From: JAHBXL01 sp038247555
GTDB lineage: Bacteria; Planctomycetota; Phycisphaerae; Phycisphaerales; UBA1924
DNA length: 6,839 nt
Direction of reading: 5' to 3'
Assembly: GCA_038247555.1 (NCBI GenBank)
Contig: JBBRUT010000173.1
Span: 1 to 6,839 of the forward strand
Shown piece after piece: positions 1 through 5,012 of the stretch. The position numbers were made by a program, and so were the translations under genes. A model generated the notes under the pieces. It made no database searches. It was not told where the DNA came from and worked only from the letters and a program-made list of their open reading frames with translations. How positions within the stretch are numbered: the stretch's first letter is position 1; every line of letters starts with the position of its first letter.

Positions 1-1186
1 ACTGGGCCAGCGGTTCATCCAGCAACGTGACGAAGTTGCTCACGGTGAGCAGCATGGGCTGGTTGAGGTTCAGGTTGTAGGTGTTGGCGGGGCTGAGGGT
101 GAGGCGGATGGTGCGTGGGCCGGTCTGGTCGTTCCCGAGGCCGCGGATGGGTACGAGAAGTGTGGACTCGCCCGCGGGGATTGTGAGAAGCTGCGGGAGC
201 CGGCGGTAGTCCGTGCCAGGAATGCCTGAGCCCCCGAGCGTGTACTGCACCTGGAGGGGACGGTCGGTCGGACCGGTGCGGAGGAGTGTGAAGCTGGCAG
301 TGTCCTGGGGGAACTGGGTGCCGAAAGGATCGGTAACGATGAGGGAGACCAGCGGCTTGTCGAGCAGGGTGATGAACGATGACACCTGCGAGGGGTTGTC
401 GCCGTTGAGGCCGTACGAACTGTCGCTGCTGGGCTGGAGGATGATGCGGACGGTTTCGTTGCCCTCAAAGAGTCCGTCGTTGATCGGCCGGATGATGATC
501 GCGGCCTGGCGCTTGCCGGCGGGGATGAGGATGCGTGGGGACTGATCCGAGGGTGTGATGCGCTCGTAGTCGTTGCCGTGGGTTGCGCTGCCGCGGATTC
601 GGAAGTGCACGGTGAGGGGGAGCGCGCGGTCGCCGGTTCGACGGATGACAAAGCGTGCGGTGTCCACAGCGCTGACATCGGCTCCGCCGATCTCGGCGGC
701 GGTGATATCCGGCGCGGTGATGGTCACCAGCGGCAGCGAATCATCTTCAAGGATGACGATGGTGCCGGTGCGGTTGAGCGGGTTTGCAATGTCGAGTCGG
801 TAGCCAGCGTTATTGAGGATGGTGAAGCGGACGACCTCGCCGCCTTCAACCTCCAGGTCATCGATGGGGATGATGGGAATGTTGACGGTGCGGCGACCGG
901 CGGGGATCCGGACGATGTTGGAGAGGCCGATGTAGTCGATGCCGTTGGTGGCGACGCCGCGCTGCGTGGGCGGATCGGGCTGCTGAATGTCGAAGTACAC
1001 AAACAGCGGCTGATCGAGCACGCCGGTGCGGTGCAGGCGGATCGAACCGGTGTCGGGGCCTTCTTCGGCGACGACGCTGTCGGTGATCTGCAGGGTGACC
1101 AGGGGCAGAGTGCCGTCGAGGAGCGTGCGCTGGTCGAGGGGCTGGAACGCGGGCTCTGCATCAAAGGACCGATAACAAATCTTCAT
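1..1186 (-). CDS. Calx-beta repeat protein, partial (C-terminus beyond left edge)
   Basis: An open frame of 395 codons runs from ATG at 1186 off the left edge without a stop. The start is secure: an in-frame TGA lies two codons upstream, and GGAG at 1195-1198 sits 8 bases from the ATG. The protein shows three complete beta-rich units of about 115-125 residues. They begin at PLVTLQITD (residue 28), PLVTITAPD (152) and PLVSLIVTD (278), and a fourth begins at residue 392. Unit 2 carries the best Calx-beta pattern: NDY (205-207), IPAGK (221-225), then PINDGLFEGNETVRI (234-248). Calx-beta domains are immunoglobulin-like folds, often calcium-binding, found in adhesins and large surface proteins. 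No hydrophobic signal peptide is visible. Instead LDQRTLL at 17-23 resembles the LEPR-XLL N-terminal motif of large planctomycete proteins. The family is clear; a surface or adhesion role is inferred, and the partner is unknown. The gene follows motAB on the same strand after 181 bases. Confidence 0.85.
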   Translation of the reverse strand, partial: MKICYRSFDAEPAFQPLDQRTLLDGTLPLVTLQITDSVVAEEGPDTGSIRLHRTGVLDQPLFVYFDIQQPDPPTQRGVATNGIDYIGLSNIVRIPAGRRTVNIPIIPIDDLEVEGGEVVRFTILNNAGYRLDIANPLNRTGTIVILEDDSLPLVTITAPDITAAEIGGADVSAVDTARFVIRRTGDRALPLTVHFRIRGSATHGNDYERITPSDQSPRILIPAGKRQAAIIIRPINDGLFEGNETVRIILQPSSDSSYGLNGDNPSQVSSFITLLDKPLVSLIVTDPFGTQFPQDTASFTLLRTGPTDRPLQVQYTLGGSGIPGTDYRRLPQLLTIPAGESTLLVPIRGLGNDQTGPRTIRLTLSPANTYNLNLNQPMLLTVSNFVTLLDEPLAQ

Positions 1187-1200
1187 GGGTCAGGCTCCAG

Positions 1201-1222
1201 TCGCCGCGAAGCTTCGCGGCGA
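1201..1222. promoter_or_regulatory. Perfect 22-base palindrome beside the Calx-beta ribosome binding site
   Basis: The 22 bases are a perfect palindrome: arm TCGCCGCGA, centre AGCT, then the complementary arm. In the minus-strand transcript this folds into a 9-pair GC-rich stem with a 4-base loop. The stem ends two bases before the GGAG ribosome binding site (1195-1198) of the Calx-beta gene. It lies 146 bases past the motB stop and has no T-run after it, so a simple intrinsic terminator is unlikely. A translational control hairpin, an mRNA-stabilising stem or a protein operator are all possible. The palindrome is seen; its function is not. Confidence 0.5.
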
Positions 1223-1324
1223 GACAGAGTCGGCGTCATCGGGTGGCCGGCTGGAGAATCGGGCGCGGCGGGAACGGCGGGTGTGCGGAATGGCCGTTTT
1301 GGCCGCGGGGCGCAGTCAGGTGTG

Positions 1325-1338
1325 CGCGGCGTACCGCG
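1325..1338 (-). other. Short GC hairpin just downstream of motB
   Basis: CGCGG and CCGCG flank a CGTA loop 30 bases after the motB stop on the transcribed strand. The stem is only 5 pairs and no T-run follows, so it is at best a weak 3' end structure for motAB. I saw no stronger terminator in the 181-base spacer 1187-1367, and no recognisable promoter there for the Calx-beta gene. Confidence 0.2.
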
Positions 1339-1367
1339 GCGAGGCGAGGGGGCGAGAGGGGCGGGGT

Positions 1368-2198
1368 CTAGTTCCCTTGGCTGCCGGCGGTGTATGGATC
1401 CGCGGCGACAGGCTCGGTCGTCACCACGATCTCGGCACGCTGGTTGGAGCGATTCCCGTTGAGGTCGCGGGCCGCGGGCACAGCGCGCTCATTGTCTGCG
1501 CAGCCGGCGGCGCGGAGCCTGTCCCACGGGACACCCGCGCGGACAAGCTCCTGCGCGACGGCAAACGCGCGGTCAAATGCAAGTCTCATGGATTTTTCCT
1601 TGTCTCGGGCGGTCTCCGCGGCACTGGCGTGCCCGCGAACCTCGATGATCCATTGCGTGCCGCGGAGCAGACCCGCGGCCTGAGCGATGGTGGTGAGCGA
1701 TTCGTTGGGCACGACGGACTCGCCGTCGGCAAAGAGAATGAGCGCGGTGATGTTCACAAAGTCCGATGGCCGCGGCGCCTGCGCAGTGCCCTTGTCGCCG
1801 TCAGGGCCGGGCTGCAGCGTGTCGCCCTTCTGAGCGCGCTGCCGCATGAACCGGGCCAGGTTGGCCTCGGTCGGGTTGTCGGAGTGCATGTCGACGGGGT
1901 TGTTGAAGCCTGCGCGGATGGCGATCGCAAGCTCCATCATCTGCTCATCGTCGGTTGGGTTCTTGCCCTCGCCGCCCACGCCGCCGGCCGTGGCCTTCTG
2001 CATGTTCAGCGCAAGCAGAATCACGAAGAACCCCATGATCAGCATGACCATGTCGGCAAACGAGATGAGCCACTCGGGCGCACCTTCGTGTCCCTCTTCG
2101 TGGCCACCGCCGCCATGACCGTGCCCGCCGCCATGGCCTTTGCCATGGCCCTTCTCGTGCCCGTCATCGCCGTGGGAGTTGTCGTGGTTGTCGGCCAT
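1368..2198 (-). CDS. motB: Flagellar motor stator protein MotB (OmpA/MotB family)
   Basis: 276 residues. MotB forms the stator with MotA and anchors it to peptidoglycan. Residues 5-37 are a charged, Gly-rich stretch with nine histidines on the cytoplasmic side. The single membrane helix follows PEWLISFADM (41-50); Asp49 matches the ion-binding aspartate of MotB (Asp32 in E. coli). A periplasmic linker (about 70-150) leads to an OmpA-like domain (about 152-262) with FADGE (156-160), VRGH (187-190), the conserved Arg210 region and NQRAEIVV (252-259). The usual GHTD motif is GHAS here, so the aspartate that normally contacts peptidoglycan is missing. The ATG is the only possible start, because an in-frame TGA lies eight codons upstream with no start codon between. 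No Shine-Dalgarno is visible before it. The gene is 42 bases after motA and probably co-transcribed. The MotB assignment is firm; proton versus sodium use cannot be read from the sequence. Confidence 0.92.
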   Translation of the reverse strand: MADNHDNSHGDDGHEKGHGKGHGGGHGHGGGGHEEGHEGAPEWLISFADMVMLIMGFFVILLALNMQKATAGGVGGEGKNPTDDEQMMELAIAIRAGFNNPVDMHSDNPTEANLARFMRQRAQKGDTLQPGPDGDKGTAQAPRPSDFVNITALILFADGESVVPNESLTTIAQAAGLLRGTQWIIEVRGHASAAETARDKEKSMRLAFDRAFAVAQELVRAGVPWDRLRAAGCADNERAVPAARDLNGNRSNQRAEIVVTTEPVAADPYTAGSQGN

Positions 2199-2240
2199 GG
2201 AAAGGTGCGTGACAGTTGATCAAGTGTGGGAGAAGACACA

Positions 2241-3023
2241 TCAAGCGGCGAGCTTGAGCTTCGCACGCGAGGCCTGGGGAATGAACGCCAGCATCTTTTC
2301 CGTCGTCGCCCTCGGGTTGTCGCCCGCCTGGATGGAGAGAATGCCCTGCAGCATCATCTCGCGGCTGAGGATCTCTTCGCTTGAGCGGAGGGAGAGCTTG
2401 TCGCCGATGGGGCCTGCGACGGCGTTTGCGAGCACGGTTCCGTACATCGTCGCCACGACTGCGACGGCGAGCATGTGGCCCAGGTGTCCGATGTCCGCGC
2501 TCGCGAGCGCGCCGAACATGCCGACCTGGCCGATCAGCGTGGCGACCAGACCGTAGCCCGGCGCGTAGAGCTTGATGAGGTCGAAGAACTTCTTGCCCGC
2601 CTTGTGGCGATCCTGCATCGCCATGACCTCCATCCGAAGCGTCGACTCAATCGTCTCAGGCGCATTGCCATCGACCGCCATCTTGAGGCCCGCCGCCAGG
2701 AACAGGTCCTTGATCTGCGAGATGTCCGCTTCGAGCGACAGGATGCCGTCGCGCCGGGCCTTCTCCGCCATCGCGCTGATGAGCTTGATGGCCTCGCCGG
2801 GCTTGGCACCCTTGTCAAAGAAGAATCGCTTGAAATACCCCGGGACCTCCTTGATGCGGTCCATGGGCATGGCCATGAAGATGACGGAGATGGTCCCTCC
2901 GAACACCATGATCAGGCCTTTTTCGGAGTAGAACATCATCCAGTGCCCGTGCGAGGCCATATAGCCCACGACCACGCAGCAGATGACACCCATCAAGGAT
3001 CCGATGACGCTGGCCTTGTCCAC
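2241..3023 (-). CDS. motA: Flagellar motor stator protein MotA
   Basis: MotA is the four-helix inner-membrane stator subunit that pairs with MotB to form the ion channel and push the rotor. I chose GTG at 3023 because GGAGG lies 5 bases upstream and the protein then begins VDKASVIGSLMGV, a typical MotA/PomA start. An in-frame ATG at 3107 would add 28 residues with no family resemblance. The resulting 260 residues fit the PomA-like size class. Hydrophobic segments lie at about 5-23, 35-52, 146-165 and 168-188. The cytoplasmic loop has ARRDGILSLE (89-98), with Arg90 and Glu98 matching the rotor-contacting charges of E. coli MotA. APGYGLVATLIG (144-155) and AGPIGDKL (183-190) carry the two conserved prolines, Pro145 and Pro185. 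It is followed by motB. The 279-base gap behind gmk suggests its own promoter, which I could not identify. Confidence 0.93.
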   Translation of the reverse strand: MDKASVIGSLMGVICCVVVGYMASHGHWMMFYSEKGLIMVFGGTISVIFMAMPMDRIKEVPGYFKRFFFDKGAKPGEAIKLISAMAEKARRDGILSLEADISQIKDLFLAAGLKMAVDGNAPETIESTLRMEVMAMQDRHKAGKKFFDLIKLYAPGYGLVATLIGQVGMFGALASADIGHLGHMLAVAVVATMYGTVLANAVAGPIGDKLSLRSSEEILSREMMLQGILSIQAGDNPRATTEKMLAFIPQASRAKLKLAA

Positions 3024-3028
3024 ACATA

Positions 3029-3033
3029 CCTCC
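3029..3033 (-). promoter_or_regulatory. Ribosome binding site that sets the motA GTG start
   Basis: On the minus strand GGAGG occurs 5 bases before the GTG at 3023-3021. This is the strongest Shine-Dalgarno in the leader. It favours the GTG over the ATG at 3107, which would start a 28-residue extension rich in Arg, Ser and Pro. Confidence 0.75.
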
Positions 3034-3153
3034 GGCGCGGCACGGGCGCGAGAATCGGCGCGCTGACCACTGGGCCTGTGCATCGACGGCCCGGCACAAC
3101 TCCTCAACTCTCTCGGACGGTGAAACTGTGCGGACTGGTGGGCGCGGCCGGAT

Positions 3154-3168
3154 CGGTTGGCGCAACCG
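3154..3168. repeat. Small hairpin in the gmk-motA spacer
   Basis: CGGTTG and CAACCG are perfect 6-base inverted arms around a GCG loop, 131 bases upstream of the motA start and 134 bases beyond the gmk stop. It lacks a T-run on either strand. It could be a weak 3' structure for gmk or an operator; no role is demonstrated. Confidence 0.25.
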
Positions 3169-3302
3169 TCACAGGCCGATCAGCTTGCCACGAGCGATAA
3201 CCCAAAGTGCGGCCCCCGGCGACGCAAACGGCATGGTTATCGGTGATGCCAGCAGCCCGAGCGTGGGGCCGGTCCGCCAACAAAGCGAGCGAGGCACGCG
3301 GG

Positions 3303-3932
3303 TTATCGCACCCCGGCGCGGCGGCGGGCAAGCTCCCCGCTGACGGAGGAGACTGCCTCGTCGATGGCGCGGTCGAGAACATCGTTGACGATGAAGCGGT
3401 CGTAGATGGCGCCGGCGTGTGCCTGGGCGATCTCGCGGCGGGCCTCGGCGAAGCGCCGCTGAATCACCGCCTCATCCTCGCGCTTGCGGGCGCGGAGGCG
3501 CTCCAGCAGAACCTCTTCGCTCGGGGGGAGGATGAAGACGCCGAAGGCGTCGGGGAGCTGGGCTTTGACTTTCAGCGCGCCCACCACATCGATCTCGAGG
3601 ATGACGAGGCGGCCGCGGGCGATCTGCTCGTTGACCCAGAGGCGCGGGGTCCCGTACTTTTTTCCGAACAGATTGACCCACTCGAGGAAGTCGCCGCGAT
3701 CAGCCATTTCCTGGAACTGGTCTTCAGATACGAAGTGGTAGTCGACGCCGTCGACATCGGCGGGCGTGAGCGGACGCGTGGTTGCGGAGATGCTGAAGAC
3801 CGCGCCAGGGATCGACCGCTCAACGGCGCGGGTGATGGTGGTCTTCCCGACTCCGGAAGGTCCGGAGAAGATCACGATCATCCCGTCGTCGGTGTCGGTG
3901 GCAAGCCGGTGTCGCTCGTGCGGGTGGTCCAT
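3303..3932 (-). CDS. gmk: Guanylate kinase
   Basis: Gmk phosphorylates GMP or dGMP to GDP or dGDP with ATP in the cytoplasm, a required step in purine nucleotide synthesis. Counting from ATG at 3932 (209 residues, normal for the family), the P-loop GPSGVGKTT is at 24-32. The GMP-binding motif SATTRP is at 49-54, with GVDYHFVS at 62-69, FLEW at 82-85 and YGTP at 93-96. LEIDVVGA is at 112-119, and the Arg-rich lid (RLRARKRED) is near 145-153. All the expected kinase motifs are present. The start is uncertain. A TTG at 3941 and an ATG at 3881 (directly before the first strand, MIVIFSGPSG) are alternatives, and none has a clear Shine-Dalgarno. The ATG at 3932 gives a length close to the family norm. 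The gene diverges from recR across 64 bases and is followed by motA. Confidence 0.95.
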   Translation of the reverse strand: MDHPHERHRLATDTDDGMIVIFSGPSGVGKTTITRAVERSIPGAVFSISATTRPLTPADVDGVDYHFVSEDQFQEMADRGDFLEWVNLFGKKYGTPRLWVNEQIARGRLVILEIDVVGALKVKAQLPDAFGVFILPPSEEVLLERLRARKREDEAVIQRRFAEARREIAQAHAGAIYDRFIVNDVLDRAIDEAVSSVSGELARRRAGVR

Positions 3933-3996
3933 CGGCCACAACTGTACGTGCGGCGGGATAGAAGGGGCGGGGATGCGCCGGACCTAGGATGAACGG
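3933..3996. promoter_or_regulatory. Divergent gmk-recR intergenic region
   Basis: These 64 bases lie between the divergent starts of gmk and recR and so should hold both promoters or leaders. A recR ribosome binding site, AGGA at 3986-3989, is clear, 7 bases before the ATG at 3997. On the gmk side TACAGT (3952-3947, minus strand) could be a -10 element very close to the ATG, which would suit a nearly leaderless message. I saw no clear -35 partner on either strand. Confidence 0.35.
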
Positions 3997-4710
3997 ATGG
4001 CACGAAAACCACAATCCGGTGTGGGGCGGGCCGCCTCGATGGAGGCGGCAGGCGGGGAGCGCTCGGCCGCGCAGGCGGCGTATCCGGAGGTGATGGTTCG
4101 GTTGATCGAGGAGCTCGCCCGCCTCCCGGGCATCGGCAGGCGGAGCGCAGAGCGGCTGGCGTTTCACCTTTTGAAGGCCCCCAAGGAACACGCCCTGGGG
4201 CTCGCGAGGGCGATCTCGGATGCAAAGCAGAACGTGCGGCCCTGCCGGATCTGCTCGAACCTCGCCGGCATCCCCGGCGATCCGCAGGGTTCGTTGTGCT
4301 CTGTGTGCGCCGATGCGCGGCGGGATCGCGGGACGCTGATGGTGGTCGAGCAGCCGCGGGACCTGATCGCGCTGGAGCAGACGGGGATGTATCGCGGGGT
4401 CTACCACGTGCTCATGGGCCGGATCAGCCCGCTCGATGGCGTGGGACCGGGGGACCTGACGACGGGGGACCTGCTGGCCCGGGTGGATGAGCCGTCGGCA
4501 AATGGGGGTGAGCCGGTGCGGGAAGTCATTCTGGCACTGAACCCGACGCTGGAGGGGGATGGGACGGCGCTGTATCTTGCCGAAGAGCTGGAGAAACGCG
4601 GCGTAAAGGTGACGGGGCTGGCGCGGGGTGTGCCGACGGGGTCGCAACTGGAGTACGCCAACAAGGCGGTGCTGGCGGATGCAATCGAAGGGCGGCGGCC
4701 GATCGGCTGA
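3997..4710 (+). CDS. recR: Recombination mediator protein RecR
   Basis: RecR works with RecF and RecO to load RecA at single-stranded gaps; it forms a ring-shaped clamp around DNA. The 237 residues show the full family order: helix-hairpin-helix LPGIGRRSAERLAFHLL (43-59), four zinc-binding cysteines at 83, 86, 101 and 104, a Toprim domain starting near LMVVEQPRDL (114-123) with NPTLEGDGTA (172-181), and the C-terminal GVPTGSQLEYANKAVLADA (211-229). The ATG at 3997 has AGGA 7 bases upstream. This start gives about 20 more residues than E. coli RecR before the first conserved helix. That extension is polar and alanine-rich, with no recognised motif. A shorter start at Met15 (4039) lacks a Shine-Dalgarno. 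No dnaX or YbaB-type gene, the common recR neighbours, is adjacent. Assignment is secure. Confidence 0.96.
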   Translation: MARKPQSGVGRAASMEAAGGERSAAQAAYPEVMVRLIEELARLPGIGRRSAERLAFHLLKAPKEHALGLARAISDAKQNVRPCRICSNLAGIPGDPQGSLCSVCADARRDRGTLMVVEQPRDLIALEQTGMYRGVYHVLMGRISPLDGVGPGDLTTGDLLARVDEPSANGGEPVREVILALNPTLEGDGTALYLAEELEKRGVKVTGLARGVPTGSQLEYANKAVLADAIEGRRPIG

Positions 4711-4724
4711 ACCGACAGAATCTC

Positions 4725-4950
4725 ACCACGGAGGGAACGGAGACAACGGAGACAACGGAGACAACGGAGACAACGGAGACAACGGAGTGAGCCGGAGTGG
4801 GGGTCACCGCCCAACGCGCAATCCGTTTCCGCCGATACGAATCTCTCGCAGACTTCTCCCATCCGCTTCCTCGATCTCCAATCTGAAAGCTCGAAATTCG
4901 AACCCTGAATCTTCCCTGCCTCCCTCCGTGCCCACCGTGCCCTCCGTGGT
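4725..4950. repeat. 226-base element bounded by inverted ACCACGGAGGG arms
   Basis: ACCACGGAGGG at 4725-4735 is perfectly inverted at 4940-4950. The match extends imperfectly to 18 bases with two mismatches (4725-4742 against 4933-4950). The inner part holds the 9-base tandem repeat and a less GC-rich stretch with TCGAAATTCGA. Arms of the type CACCACGGAGG...CACGG are familiar from non-coding DNA of planctomycetes and some verrucomicrobia. No transposase or target duplication is visible, so whether the unit moves is unknown. Confidence 0.55.
4737..4787 (+). repeat. 9-base tandem repeat, 5.7 copies of ACGGAGACA
   Basis: Five exact copies of ACGGAGACA (4737-4781) are followed by a partial ACGGAG (4782-4787). 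It begins inside the left inverted arm, as if the ACGGAG core of that arm had been amplified. Exact copies with no drift suggest recent expansion by slippage. The unit is purine-rich on the plus strand. It lies 27 bases after the recR stop and is not coding. Confidence 0.9.
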
Positions 4951-5012
4951 AAACCTGCCTTCCTCCCTGTGCTTCTCGTGGTACATCACACTTCCAAGGA
5001 ACGAACCGCACT

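Larger units (their letters stand above)
3024..3302 (-). promoter_or_regulatory. motA leader / gmk 3' region with repeated GGTTATCG octamers
   Basis: This 279-base stretch separates gmk from motA and holds no credible gene. The octamer GGTTATCG occurs on the plus strand at 3235-3242 and 3301-3308 (the second overlaps the gmk stop). It occurs on the minus strand at 3195-3202. The copies at 3194-3203 and 3300-3309 extend to a 10-base inverted pair, GCGATAACCC and GGGTTATCGC. I found no convincing sigma-28, sigma-54 or sigma-70 promoter. The spacing implies that motA regulation lies here, but this is inference. Confidence 0.35.
4711..5012. other. Non-coding recR-rpoN spacer
   Basis: This 302-base stretch has no credible gene. 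The reading frames through it are driven by the 9-base tandem repeat and read as simple SVV or NGD repeats. It has less GC than the flanking genes, especially at 4860-4920, where TCGAAATTCGA (4891-4901) is an odd-centred palindrome. The rpoN message must start here or read through from recR, but I could not pick out a promoter. AAGGA at 4996-5000 is the best candidate ribosome binding site for rpoN, 12 bases from the TTG start. Confidence 0.6.

Noticed and set aside
578..1462. Long plus-strand open frame (294 codons) opposite the Calx-beta gene
   Set aside because: It is rich in Asp, Gly and Val as expected from the antisense of Calx-beta codons, shows no domain, and overlaps the motB 3' end. 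The minus-strand frame has repeated Calx-beta motifs and a good ribosome site.
1185..2219. Long plus-strand open frame (344 codons) opposite motB
   Set aside because: It is the antisense of motB and its flank, has low-complexity Arg/Gly/Val-rich sequence and no family features. MotB on the minus strand has clear membrane and OmpA-like motifs.
3174..3191. Possible sigma-54 promoter for motA (TGGCAAG on the minus strand)
   Set aside because: The GG and GC elements are 11 bases apart rather than 10 and the -12 half reads TCGGC instead of TTGC, so it does not meet the sigma-54 pattern.
4737..4787. CRISPR-like array
   Set aside because: The repeat is a contiguous 9-base tandem without spacers and no cas gene is present.
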